From the NCBI GenBank assembly GCA_028551475.1, contig CM052360.1, positions 9,226,501-9,290,500 of the forward strand: a stretch of 64,000 nt of DNA, written 5' to 3'. Position numbers and translations under genes: made by a program. This document shows, piece by piece, positions 47,352 through 59,097 of the stretch. Position 1 is the first letter of the stretch. Each line of letters begins with the position of its first letter. The notes under the pieces are model-generated. The model had not been told where the DNA came from, ran no database searches, and saw nothing but the letters and a program-made list of their open reading frames with translations. The stretch is from Casuarina equisetifolia. Taxonomy: Eukaryota > Streptophyta > Magnoliopsida > Fagales > Casuarinaceae.

Positions 47352-47775
47352 AAGCCAGAGTTGTCGCAGAAAATATTGAAACTTGGAGTCAAAGAAGGCA
47401 GCAGCAACCTTTCCAATAGTTTTTAACAACAAACTCGTAGCTGTCTTGGATTGATGATTTATATATGAAAACGGCCATGGAACAACCTAAAATCTCTTGA
47501 AGATGAATTAATATGTCTATATATTAGAGGTTTGTGTTAGAAATCAAAAGAGAGATAGCAAGATAGAAAGAGAGAACTCCTAGAGAGAATCCAGTTTTTG
47601 CAAAAACTGAAAATAGAGTATTTTTATTGTGTCAACTTTGATAGCTTGTAACTTTCTCCCTACCAAATGAAATTTTGTGTTTCTTGCCCATATCTCTTCC
47701 TTGTATTGTCTAGTTTATGTTAGAAACAAGTTTCATCTTATTCCGTTGTGTAGTGAGTGAAATACTGATCCTACA
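47318..47775 (+). repeat. 3' LTR of full-length copia
   Basis: Starts TGTTGGTAATCC, ends CTGATCCTACA, then TCTAG. It pairs with the 5' LTR along its whole length. Confidence 0.95.
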
Positions 47776-47780
47776 TCTAG

Positions 47781-48635
47781 TACCTGTTGTTTGTTCATTC
47801 AACTTAGGCTTAAAGTGTTAGGTTTGATTAGGGAGAACTGAGTTACATCAGCTCAAATTTAGTGTTATGTTTGATCAGGGAGAACTACATGATCTGGCTG
47901 AAGTGGAACTCCTATACATGTAAAGACATGCCGTTTCTGAGTTTGGGTGGAACTTGAAATTAAGGAGAGTTTTAGAGATTTGCAAGGTCTATTGATCCAT
48001 TTAGAATGCTTTCTTATTGCAAATTGATGGATTTTATGATCCTACTGAACTGATCATTAACATCATACTTCCAAACTTTTAGCTTTCGCAGGACTTTGAT
48101 CTACAAATCCCTTCTCCATTTCTTTCATTTTGTGGATTCCCGACATTCTACATGCTGGCATGTCTTTGGTCGGACGCATACTTTACACATTCCACAGTTG
48201 TGTAATGGTCTTCATACGTCTTATTGTCATCCCGGTGATAGGAATGTATAACAGGACTAATAGCTTCAGACTAGGACATAATAGAATGTTGTAGCTAACC
48301 GAATGCGTTCTATTGGTACTATGTTTGGATAAGTGAGAAAATTCGTTTAAAAGATAAAATTTGTGTTGCTCGATATGAGTTAGGAGTAATCTTCTTCTTT
48401 AGCCCTGTAAGAAGTGTAGGTACCTTCTTACCAAATGGACCGCTATCTCTGAAACATAATACTTAAACCGCTAAGTTTCTTGTCCACAGAACTACCATCC
48501 AAAATGTGTATGTCAATAGACACATGGGGAGCTACAAGAACTAGTACAAAAGTAACTCTTCATTCTTTAATTTTATATTTGCACATCCTCAATGCATAAG
48601 GCATCATAGTTGATGAATTCAGAGAAACGCCACAG
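47781..48635 (+). other. Intron DNA of middle MADS copy
   Basis: No paralogue in the window, because the equivalent part of unit A is replaced by the left copia element. It contains a 26-bp direct repeat (47,814-47,839 and 47,861-47,886; core GGGAGAACT) with three mismatches. No supported exon. Confidence 0.5.
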
Positions 48636-48738
48636 ACATAGCCGGCTCGAAGGTCCGGAGATTGGACAACTAAGTGTGACTGAACTTGTGCAACTAGAGG
48701 AGTTTTACGGCGCACTTACATATACGAGTATTATATTG
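48636..48738 (+). pseudogene. MADS-box gene, middle copy: K-box exon (about 100 nt)
   Basis: After CACAG the exon reads HSRLEGPEIGQLSVTELVQ then LEEFYGALTYTSIIL and is followed by GT. This is the first K-box helix of MIKC proteins (family pattern LEG-x-x-x-x-LSV-x-EL-x-QLE-x-x-L-x-x-AL-x-x-x-R), used for dimer and tetramer contacts. The exon is 103 nt against the usual 100, ends in phase 0 and so joins in frame to the 42-nt exon at 49,673. Leading phase is uncertain. The basic RxRK end is lost (SIIL instead), a sign of decay. The LSV-x-EL style is consistent with FLC-like proteins. Confidence 0.82.
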
Positions 48739-49672
48739 GTCAGTTTGTTTAGCCAAGATTTTAAGCTGTTAAATGACATAAATTCTTAGTGTTGCATCTA
48801 GATAATTGAATGCCATCAATCTAATAATTGTCTAGATTTGGGCTATCTTGTCATTCTTCTGGTCCTGTTCTATCTAAGAGTAGAATATTATATGCTTTTC
48901 AACTGTTCTAGTACTTTGAAATGGTGGCTGCTAACTAGAAATCTGGGATCTATATCTTGTTTTGTCCTATAAAATCAGATGCCGGAGGCTTCTATAAATT
49001 AAAAAGCACCACAGGGTCAAGCAGACACTGAAAAACAGCATGCAAAATTACAAGTCTTATATGCAAAAAAATAAATCATCATGAGCAAGGTCATAAATAA
49101 TACCAAGAGATAATTAGGCCCAATAAGTAATGAGGCTAGATCGTGTTCCTAATATTGTTAAACACAGTTCATCTGAATTTGGTACACTTCTCTAGATCAT
49201 TCGTAGTCTAGCCGAATTTCCTTAGTTTTTATGAAATGGTAAGGATAATTAGACTTATTCTACTATCTACTCAATCATCAAAACAAAAGGCTATTTATAT
49301 GAGATTCTTATGTGAGACTTACTATTTATAGAATTCCTTACGATTGTAGGTTGCATTCCTTAGTCAAGTTAGCACAATCTAGCTTAGTCATGTGAGTGAA
49401 AATAAAGGTTATTATTCTTTGTGGTTTTGTTGACTTGAAGATATAGTTCTAACACTCTTGTTTTGAATATTTCCATTATGAATAACTTCCTAAAACATGT
49501 TACCATCCTCTAGAGCCAAAAATTCATTAGAGAAAATTATTTGGCATGGAATTTTGTACCATTTGGTATGGAATCCTCTATTATACCCGTGAGAGAGTAT
49601 CAATTAACCCAATATTTCACTTGTCTAAGTTATATTGCTATTTCAATTTACTATTCTTGGTATCCTTTTTAG
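48739..49672 (+). other. Intron of middle MADS copy
   Basis: AT-rich, non-coding. From about 49,430 it is collinear with 6,364-6,616 in unit A, which places the left limit of A/B homology next to the copia junction at about 6,360. Confidence 0.6.
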
Positions 49673-49714
49673 ATAGGGCTAATGATGGAGTCCCTAATGA
49701 GCCTTCATGAAAAG
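49673..49714 (+). pseudogene. MADS-box gene, middle copy: first 42-nt K-box exon
   Basis: TATCCTTTTTAG precedes and GTATGC follows; exactly 42 nt, phase 0, reading IGLMMESLMSLHEK. It pairs with 6,617-6,658 and matches the MIKC block TQLMMES-x-x-x-LHEK. The Thr-Gln start is replaced by Ile-Gly. Splice sites are intact. Confidence 0.87.
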
Positions 49715-51389
49715 GTATGCCATTGACCTTGTCCCTTCAGGATCTTTGCTTTGTGGACTACGTTCTTTGATATAAATTACTTGAATATAGAAGGAAACAT
49801 TTTCTCCCATCTTTTCATAAATCCTCAAAAGGCTAATTTGACATAATGAATTCATATCCCTTGTTAACTGGATAATAGTTCCTTCTTATAAGACATTGAT
49901 AATCTATAAAAGTTTATCATATATGTGAAATTGTCACACGTTACATCTACCTAACCTTGTCATTAGTTGACTACACACACTTTCATGGGTTGAATTTTGC
50001 CCGTTTTAGGTTTTATATGAAATTATGATCACTTGATATTTGTTACTCATCATTCCATGGAATCATTTATCAACTTTTAAAAGCCTTACTTTTTTCTTTA
50101 AAACCTTTCAGTCCTTTTTATTGACTATGAAATCTTGCCTAGTTTAGTAGCTCTCACACCATATCATATCTGAAGACCAAAATAGAATTGCATAACCAAT
50201 TATACTCCTGGTTGTACCTTGATTTATACCATTGTTGAACTCATTAAACAAACTTTGTCATGGATTCTCTGGTTTAGTTATTAAAACCAATATAATTGTT
50301 TTGTTGTAATCAACTTGAGAATGAATTCAAACTCATACTGGAGGTTTTACTTGAAGTATTGTGCTAGAGACAATTTTCAAGTAAAAAGTATATTGACAAA
50401 TATTTTTCTTGCTACAAGATAAGGAGTACTCGTCCAAATCAACATGATATAATTCAAACTTTTACCTAATACATTAATCTTGCATTTGAGACTTTGGCAT
50501 AGAATAAATGCAACATCAAATAATGAAGCAATCTAGTTATGCAATGAAGGAATTCTTAAATAATCTAAAATGCCTAATGCCTTGTATTGTTAGAAATAAA
50601 TTGCCTCTAATGAGGCTTTGGGTTAGAATTTGAATGTCAATCATAGATTAAAAATGAGTTTAGTGCAAAAAACTAAAATGAGATTTGTGTATGTGATTGC
50701 ACTTGCATTTTGTATAATTTTTTACTAAGATCCTACTATTGTTATTACTTCATTACACTAGTTAATGAGAAGTAAAAGATCTGCATTGAAATTAGTAACA
50801 AGAATGCTTGATGGTAAAGAGGAAATTTTTTATTAAAGGTTATCTATTTTATAAACTATTATGTAAATGCCATAATGTTTTGTAAATATAGAGAAAAATA
50901 TTGGTCATGGAAAAATGACCATTAAGCCTTTGATCCTTTCAAAGATCTACCATGAACTTGATTTCAATGCTTGTAGATTTCAATACGCATATAATGACCT
51001 AGAGGGAGGACTTAGATAGTTTAGCTTGTAACATGCTTAACCAAATAATCTTAACTTCTCATAGTTCTCTAAGGTACACTATGGCACACACTAGCTACCA
51101 CTATATTTACAATTAAGGGCAAAATTTATCTTATTCAAATAGACCAACATTGTTTACATTAACATACCTTTAAAGAATGATTAGTTTATGCTTATTAATA
51201 TAAGCCTACATCACATAGGTTCACAAAATGAGCTAACATGGATTACCCAATCTTTGACAACTTTCTGATTAGAGATTAAAGCCGCAGCCTAGTGAGAATA
51301 TTGCAAAGTGGCAGATTTGAGTTGAACTTTTAGCATGAAATAAACGAACTGATGTGAATGCAAAATTATCAGCTTAATCGTCATTATCA
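49715..51389 (+). other. Intron of middle MADS copy up to the solo LTR
   Basis: Collinear with 6,659-7,950 of unit A with many small differences. No coding signal. Confidence 0.65.
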
Positions 51390-51394
51390 GCCAG

Positions 51395-52694
51395 TGATAA
51401 CTCTATTTTTATAGAGTTATTTTACCTATTTTTTAGGCAATAAATAATACAATGCTTATGAGAAAATATTTGAACTCCTATTATTTATTTGAATTTGTCT
51501 TGTTTTTATAGCAAAAGGAGGCAATTAGAAAATGGATGAACATGGAGAACCTGATGCTTATTGTGTGGCAAAATTGTAATATCAAGATTAAGAGAGTCAA
51601 GATGGGCTTAGGCTTTGGATAATTGTTATTAGATTTTCTATTGTTATTGGATTTTCTATTTAAATAGAAAACCCAGTCATGTTAGGAATTCAAGTCTCAA
51701 TTAATTTAGGAGTTCAAAACCCAATTGTTTTAGGTCTCTAAAACTCAATTGTTTTAGGTCTCTAAAACCCAATTGTTTTAGGTCTCTAAAACCTAATTCT
51801 ACTAGGATAGGAGATAGGTCTAAACCTAAACCCTATTTAAGAGAAGAGAAGAGGCAAAAGAAAGGAAAGGAGGAAATTGAGCACAACTCAAGAAAGAGGC
51901 CAAGAATTCAAGGTTTTCTTGAAGAGAAGACAAAAAGGGTGACAGACTTCTTGTTCTTGGATTCAAGATGCCTTCTTTATTTCTTATTACCATTCTTCCT
52001 CATTATTTCTTTATGTTTTAGTTTATTTTTGTTAGAGCTACGATGTAACCTAATTATGATGGTATGAATCTTATGATTATTATGTTTTGCAAGATATTTT
52101 ATTTATGTGAAGCTACATATTACGGAGTTTAATGCTTTTAGGTGATTAGTTACCACTTAGATGATCTAATTTGCATGTTAAAGACCGACAGGAAATAGCA
52201 TACAGTTGCTTCTTGTAATATGTAACCATAAATTAAATATAGATAGACATATACCATGTTATTTGTGTGGCTTTTGGTGTAAACTGGGAATATTCATAGA
52301 TCCTAATGCATTTGGTTTGTTTCAATTCATATATAGAGATATAGTGAATTAATAAACTAAGTAGGTTTGCTATACCTAGACATAGGATAGTGAATAAATT
52401 AGGAAGTTCTGTCATCACATAGATATTATCCCTCTTGCAAGCATAAATAATCAATATTAATACCTAGTAATTATGGTGAAATCATATGCTCTAACATATT
52501 TCTTGTATTTAGTTTTCTTAGATTTAGTTAGTTAATCTATCATCTATTAATTTGATTTGCTAGATAAATTCTAGGAGTTATTCACCGTTAGTAATTAGTT
52601 GGTCTAGTAATCACCAATCTCTGTGGGACGATATCTTTCTTATCATTATATTACTTGTTCGACATGTTCACTTGCATTTAGATTTCACTGAACA
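51395..52694 (+). mobile_element. Solo LTR (1,300 bp), family S, copy 3
   Basis: Begins TGATAACTCTATTTTTATAG, ends TTCACTGAACA; perfect 5-bp duplication GCCAG at 51,390-51,394 and 52,695-52,699. It is absent from the matching intron of unit A (about 7,950), so it was inserted after the duplication and before or during decay of the gene. A short internal tandem repeat of a TTTTAGGTCTCTAAAAC-type unit lies at about 51,724-51,800, three copies here and one in copy 2. Confidence 0.95.
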
Positions 52695-52949
52695 GCCAGC
52701 TACAACATTAGCTAGTAGGAAAAGAGTTAAGCATAGGAAGTGCAAGAACTTTGATTTTCTTGGAAAAGCAATAGAAATGATACCAAGACCTAGAGGGAGA
52801 AAATTGAGAAATTACAACACTGCATGCTTCAGGTTTCGAAATTGATTGTCCGCGTTTCTCTAGCTGCTTTTTAATATATGAATTGTAGCATGACACTAAC
52901 AGGATTCTTCTAATGCATTAGTCAATTCTGTCTCCTTTGCTATGAGTAG

Positions 52950-52989
52950 GAAGGTATGGTAAGAGAAGAAAACAAGCTACTAGAGAGAG
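52950..52989 (+). pseudogene. MADS-box gene, middle copy: second short exon, 2-nt deletion
   Basis: After GAGTAG the exon reads EGMVREENKLLER and is followed by GTAAGA. It is 40 nt instead of 42, so joining to the last exon shifts the frame. The paralogous exon at 8,031-8,072 keeps 42 nt but has lost its acceptor. Each copy is thus broken in a different way at the same exon. Confidence 0.8.
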
Positions 52990-53104
52990 GTAAGAATATA
53001 GCCCAAAAAAAATAGTGTTTCGAACTATTACTTTAAAGCTGTATTAGTGGCAAGATAACGGTGAATAAGAAATCATTATCATGGTAATTGCTTGTTACTT
53101 ACAG

Positions 53105-53266
53105 ATCACAACTATGGAGAATGGTGAAGGCAGAACCGAGGTGTCAATGGGATTAAGCAAGCATCAAAACAATCACTTGCCTCTTCTTCCTCGACAAACA
53201 CTTAGTTTGTTTCCACAGCCGATCAGAGATTGCATTCATAGTATGCTTAAAAAGTGCTTCACATAA
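53105..53266 (+). pseudogene. MADS-box gene, middle copy: last exon
   Basis: After TTACTTACAG it reads ITTMENGEGRTEVSMGLSKH and ends MLKKCFT with TAA at 53,264-53,266. It pairs with 8,185-8,382. The C-terminal domain of MADS proteins is variable and no motif with a known role is seen. Following DNA (to about 54.1 kb) is the paralogue of 8,383-9,395. Confidence 0.78.
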
Positions 53267-54229
53267 GCTGTAGTGATGGAAGGAGCTTCGGCACTTTACT
53301 GGTTACCTTTTGGACATTTAAGTTAGAGAATGAAATAACATACCATGTATCATTTAAATGGTTGCTTCCAAGGAGTGTCTCTCCTTTGCACTTGAGTAAC
53401 TCATTATCTCGTGTCTTGCTCATTTGCACATTAATCACCCGACCTTCACCATTTTTTCCTGCTTAGACTACGTTTTGTGTATATACTTTCTGTATCTGTG
53501 ATATGTAAGGGATTGGAACAATCATAAGAATATAACTATTGACCTTTTAAGATAATCTAAATAGTTCGATAAGACGACAAAAAGGTCTCACAGGTGTGAT
53601 CAACTGCATCAATGATGTTAACCTGGAGGAAAACGCAGTATGGGAGAATGACAAAGGCAATGTTTTTGGTGGCAATGCTGGCTATGAATCTAATGGGTTT
53701 GTTTTGCTGACTCAACGGGCTTACAGCTTTCAGTGAAGAGTAAAGGAGAGGAAAGAAAATAAGAAGCATGACGCTTGAAACTACGGAACCTCCATGACGA
53801 CTCCTGAGCCTTTCACAAAAGCGACGGACCCTTTGGCGTACTTTAACTTGCCCTCCCTCTTAAAGACGCAACTGCTCGATTTCCAATTGCATTTCGCTCT
53901 TCTTCCCCATGCTTTGCCTCAAAGAGGGCACTTGGTTGGCACTTCAAGCATCCACTTTTATGACAGATTTGCTGACGCATTCGTTTCCAACAGATAGCCT
54001 TTTGACATTCATTACCAAGCGGCGAACTTTCTCTTGGAGTTGGTTTTCTTCCATGCGAAGAACCAGGTGACCTTTTCCAAGCCTCCGTGGGGTTAAAATG
54101 GTTTATAAAACGTCCTTAGACATGCAGTTTCTTTTCAGGTTTTACGTCGCTGTCCATTCGTCCACTTGATACTGTCCAATTTCTCTGTCGAGTTGTATGG
54201 ATTAATTGGAATCAAGGTGATACTTGAAA
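53267..54229 (+). other. 3' flank of middle MADS copy
   Basis: Non-coding so far as can be seen. Part (53,580-53,760) is the third member of the flank repeat at 8,880-9,030 and 34,390-34,629. An open frame at 53,794-53,997 has no recognised domain. Confidence 0.5.
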
Positions 54230-55519
54230 TTTTGTGAAATTTTATATTGTGATTTATGTCAATTCCAAGTTAAAAATAAGAGTTATTTCTTTTTAAAATG
54301 AACATGTACAATAATGATTTGGAAGATTATATCCTCATTCATAATGAAATCTAACATCAACTCCCTTCTCCAAATGAAAACTCTTTATTAGGTATCTTGG
54401 TGTTCCTCTAATTACAAAAAGTCTTACTTACACTAATTGTAAGGTTTTGATAGAGAAAACCATGACGAGAATTGATGGATGGGAAATAAGACATCTAAGC
54501 TATGCTGGACAGTTATAATTGAAAAAATTAGTTCTTACTTCCATCTGTACCTTTTGGATGCAAATATTCCTTCTCCCAAAACAATTTATTTATGAGATTA
54601 AGGAGAAGATTAAACACTTTCTATGGATAGGAAATTTGAAAGATCATAAAACTCATAAGGTTACTTGGCAAGTTGTCTGTTCACCTAAAAAAGGAGAACT
54701 TGGCCTACTAGGCTTTGAAGTATGGAATAAGGTTTTGTTAAGGCAGTCACTCTAAAATCTCATCAATTGTCTAAGTTCACCATTATGAAGTAAATGGACT
54801 CATAGCACTAAATGCAAGGAAACTTCAATTATGTATTTTGACATCAAAGAAAATGTGGCATGGAGTTGAAGAGGTCTTCTAAAGTTAAAACAAACTCTTA
54901 CCTCTACACTTTCCAAACCTTCTTATTATTATAAAAAAACATATAAGGAATTGCGCTAAGTGAATATTGAGGTTGAATGGTATAATTTGATATGGTCAAG
55001 AAGAATCAACAAACATAACTTCATTGGTTAGCTTATATGTAGGGACAAACTTCCTACAATAGAAGTGATTTCTCGATGGCTCCCCTCAATTGATATGTAT
55101 TATAATTTCTGTGGCTCTCAATTGAAACTAGGTCACACTTGTTTTTTTCAATGTATTTGAACTAGTCACATTTGGAAAAGCATTCTAGCACAATAAGGCC
55201 TTCATAAAGACATTGACAATTGGAATTCTAAACTACAATGGATGATTAAAGTAACTAAGGGAAAGGATTTGGCTGCAAAGCTTCTTAAATTTTATTTCTT
55301 AGCATGTCTTTATTGGCTAGAATTAGGAGAAAGTTCAAGGAAAAATATCTCTATTTAGGAACATTAAACTCTTTCAAGCAAATATTTTATTGTGTCATAA
55401 TTGGAGAATTTCAAATTCTATTTTCTCTTAAATAAATTGTAATACTGGGGTATACCCTAAAGCTTTTGTATTTTCTTATTTTTTGATGAATAAACTCACA
55501 TATTCATAAAAAAAAATGT
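54230..55519 (+). mobile_element. LINE (L1-like), 5'-truncated
   Basis: About 54,390-54,755 translates to the end of a LINE reverse transcriptase: YLGVPLITKSLTYTNCKVLI, RIDGWEIRHLSYAGQL, then KEKIKHFLWIGNLKDHKTHK and WQVVCSPKKGELGLLGFEVW. About 54,970-55,170 gives fragments of the zf-RVT region (SRWLPSIDMYYNFCGSQLKLG). It ends with the plant L1 3' end (GTAATACTGGGGTATACCC, CTTTTGTATTTTC, GATGAATAAACTCAC) and an A-rich tail at about 55,508-55,519. The 5' part, endonuclease and RT core are missing. Absent from unit A. Confidence 0.88.
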
Positions 55520-55910
55520 AACTTCATATTGAAAAATTGAATAAAGAACTACAATAAATGATTAGAGCAATTAAAGGAAGAGATTTGGTTATAAAAATTT
55601 TTAAGATATTTTTTTAACTTGCATTAACTGTGTATGGACTACACAAAATAAAATATGATTTTGAAACAAAATAATTAACATTTCAATCCTATGGGCAAAA
55701 CTAAGGAAAATTATACAAAATAAAGCTTTTTAGTTTCGAAATATAAAATCCTTTAAAAAAAATATTGTTTTGACTGAGATTTGAAGGTTTTCAAATTTAA
55801 TCTTTTTATAGTTAGTTTTGTAATTCTTATAATACTAAGATATGCCTATGCTTTTTTATATTAATTTTTTATTAATGCAAACTTACCTTTTCATAAAAAA
55901 AAAGAGGGAG
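55520..55910 (+). mobile_element. Second LINE 3'-end fragment
   Basis: Repeats the last part of the LINE just upstream: ACTACAATAAATGATTAGAG and GGAAGAGATTTGG match 55,235-55,275, and the end TTGTAATTCTTATAATACT...ATTAATGCAAACTTACC runs into an A tract at 55,894-55,905. Truncated, non-coding. Confidence 0.75.
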
Positions 55911-56904
55911 AAAACTTGTCTATTTCTTTTTGGTGCATGTCATGGCAAAGTTAGATCTTTATAATAACCTTTTCATAAAGTGAAAGAGTAAAATAAAAGA
56001 TTTATTATTTTATCCAATTTCTTTCATGCATTTGTATTCATAAGTGTCAATATTTCCATCAAAGAATCAAATTTCTAAGTAACTCAAGTACATATTCCTA
56101 TTTACAAAGACACCTAAACAATAACTAAAATAAATGAGAAGAATACAATAAATATTCCTCTTTTTAACCATGTAGTTTACACCAATTACAATTACTCCTA
56201 AGATTTACAATATCCTCAAAGGTTTGAACAAGAATAAGTTAAAAAATAAAAGCTGTACCAAAAGAGATTTAAATCATGTGACATTGGATTATCTATTAAA
56301 CTATAAATCTATCTATAGAAAATATAAAAGTACGAGAAATTTAATTGCCTTTCAACTATGAATTTATCTATTTATAAAAACTAAGAACTTCTATCTTTTT
56401 CTTCAATCTTCTTCATTTACTAATTATCCATTTGCTTGTTTTAATGTTCTCTAGCTACTTCTTTGAATGTCTTGTTTTCTTTTCTTGTCTTTTTTTAAGT
56501 TTTCTTCTTAACCCTTTGTGAGATTTTTTTTGTGATGACAAGCAACAATTGTGTTCCGTTCTTCTCTTCACTTCTATTCATGGGCCTTTGTTATAGAAGC
56601 CTTTGTTTTGAACCCTCATATTTGACTTGGAAAGCCTTTGTAAGTTTGAGTTAGAAACCCCGACACTTTAAATTGGGTGTAGCACAAGGTATATAGTTTT
56701 TATAATGTGAAGTTCCTTAAGTTGTAAGGAATTGTTGTTAGTGGTGTACACATTGTTAAGAAATAGAAAATAGATTGTCTCTCTAATTGATAAAGAAGAA
56801 GTGGGCATAGACTCTAAGTGAGTTGAACCACTTGTATAAATTGTGGGTGTAAATTCTCTCTTTCCTTCTCTTTCCCTCTTATGATGGAGTTAGAGAGTCT
56901 TCTT
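55911..56904. repeat. Unit B flank paralogous to 9,396-9,895 and 13,070-13,345
   Basis: From about 56,165 the two unit-A pieces lie side by side here, joined at about 56,640, without the 3.17-kb block that separates them in A. 55,911-56,164 shows nothing recognisable. Confidence 0.6.
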
Positions 56905-58739
56905 AAACTAAGGCTTACACTTACCTTCATTCTTTATAAGTTTGCACATTGCTACAAAGAAATTTATGAAGAGTTTCAACTTGTTAATAAAAAAATGGAT
57001 TGGTAGCACCAACAAATATAATTTCATTAAATGACTTACTTGTGAAGATTGACTTTATATAACAAAAAAAATGGTATGATTGTTCTCATCAATCAACTTA
57101 TATTGTGATTTATGTTAGTCATAGGTTAAAAATAGAAATTATCTTTCATTTTAATATACATGGAAAAAAAAATGATTTAGAAGGTTACCTTACTTAGAAT
57201 GGAATTCAATGTCATATTGATTAATGAAATGAAGAACTATAATAAATTATCAAAGTAACTGAAGGAAAAGATTTTGCTGCAAAACTTTTTAAGATAACTT
57301 TTTCAGTTTGCATTTATTATATATAAGTAAAACAAAATAAAAGATAATTTCATAATAGAATAGCTAATATTCCAAACTTGTTGGTTAGAATAGGAAAAAT
57401 TGTGTGAGGGAGAGCTTATTTGAAAATATAAAAATCCTCACAAACAAAAGTCATTTTGAATAAGATTTAGAAGTTTTTAACTTCCATCTTTTTATAGTTT
57501 TTGTAATTCTTGTAACATTAGAATATGTTCTTATATTTTTATACATTATCTTTTATTAATACAAACTTATATTTCTATAAAAATAAATAAATCAAATTGC
57601 TAATAATATGAGTTATAGGCAACAACCTATTAAAGTTTAGGGTGGTGGCTTCTTTCATCCCTTATGTGAATACACTTCGTAGATTGAGCATGCATCCCTT
57701 ACTTTTTAGCATGGAACCTATATATATGTGGAGCCATTAAAGTCATTTTTCCAATGTTTAGTACCCTTGGAAAAGGCATATAATAAGATAGTGCCAATAA
57801 ATTTGAGGATTTTTCATCAATCTCGAGTGTAGGTTCGATTCAATTCAAGAAGCTACTTAGACTTCCTCTGTTCCAAAATGTTAGGGCTATAGAAGCTAAA
57901 CCAAAAGAACAATTAATTCTAAGTACAAAAATGTTTTTAACTTTAATTTTCTAAAGTGCTTTAGGATATAGGAATACAAATATATACAAAACAAGTGTAG
58001 TTTTATATTATTATTATTAAGCAATATTAAATTGGATAATCTAAATTTTCTATCAAGAATAGTCTCACCATATGCTATAATTCCAAATTTAGCACACATG
58101 GATGGTTGCCATTAATCGAACCTATGGTCAAAACACGAACTAACAATATGTCGGCGAGGATACCATGGCCATAAGAAAGACATGTCAATATGCATTTCCA
58201 CTATAAGCATTAATATATTTATTGTCTTTATGCTATTAAATGAAAAATGACATTTGTAAAAGTATGTCAGAATTGACCAATTACTTCTAAGACTCGCTCT
58301 TGCATAACTAAAAGCACACCAAAATCATAAATAAAATATTATAAAAAAGAAGCACAACTAGTGCTAAGAATATTTTCTGAAAAGATCCAATGATTTTCTA
58401 ACTATTTATGGAGGAGTGATGATAAGAATCTATAAATGCCCTAATCCTTCTTGACCCTATGACCCACGCAATGGTCTATACTTGGATTAATAAGTCACTT
58501 AAGTTTATTATCATCTTGACTATTATTTGATAGTCTATTAACTTATAAACTCATATAAATTATTCATCAATAAAGTTCTCATATGCAAAAGAAGAACAAT
58601 AATACTTGTTTTTTAATAAAAAAATTTAGGAGTTGTAAACAAGTCAACTTAATTTGAATAATTCTTATAACAGATTTTCACTGTTTAAAATTAATAATAA
58701 TAAGAATTATCATTTTTTTTTTCTTTTTTCTTTTGTCAT
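56905..58739. repeat. Upstream flank of third MADS copy, paralogous to 17,690-19,680
   Basis: Collinear with unit A. Includes the shared LINE 3' fragment (about 57,100-57,590) and the empty SINE target near 58,295-58,310. No gene seen. Confidence 0.8.
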
Positions 58740-59097
58740 CCAACTCGAGGCTTCCAGCAAGTTCTTTTTCGTTCCGTGTCTCTTTTGTCGTTTCTCGCCT
58801 TGTTAGTCTCAAGGTCTGTCAAGTCGGGGCTTTTTTTCTTTGACTAGACCTGAAGTAGGAAAGAGAAAAAAAATAACTAAATCCTAAAAGTAGCAAAAAA
58901 CTGCTAATACGTCCTAAGGCGCGGCGTGGAGATCACGCCCACGAAACAAAACACGCGTCAAAGAGAAATTCCCCGACTCTCAGCCCCCCATGACGCGGCC
59001 AAAGCCGTCCTCTCAATACCCTTTCCTGTTCAGCAACCACTATTATTGATTGTCCAGACACTGGAAGAGACAAACAAAAGCGCAAACTGGGATTTGA
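58740..59097 (+). promoter_or_regulatory. Conserved promoter/5' leader of third MADS copy
   Basis: Close match to 19,680-20,097, including GCAAGTTCTTTTTCGTTCCG and CAAAAAACTGCTAATACGTC. It has a single copy of the GACGCGGCC...CCTGTTCAG segment that is duplicated in the middle copy. A TATA-like CTCAATACCC lies at about 59,013. Confidence 0.6.

Larger units (their letters stand above)
42621..47775 (+). mobile_element. Full-length Ty1/copia retrotransposon with both LTRs
   Basis: 5,155 bp with TG...CA LTRs of 459 bp (42,621-43,079) and 458 bp (47,318-47,775) and a perfect 5-bp duplication TCTAG (42,616-42,620; 47,776-47,780). Order: primer site, gag, protease, integrase, RT, RNase H, polypurine tract. 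The polyprotein is broken by about ten stops and some frameshifts, and the LTRs are visibly diverged, so it is not recent. It sits in the large intron region of the middle MADS copy. Confidence 0.97.

Noticed and set aside
47877-47920. K-box-like reading GELHDLAEVELLY
   Set aside because: Too short, no donor, and a far better K-box exon lies at 48,636-48,738.
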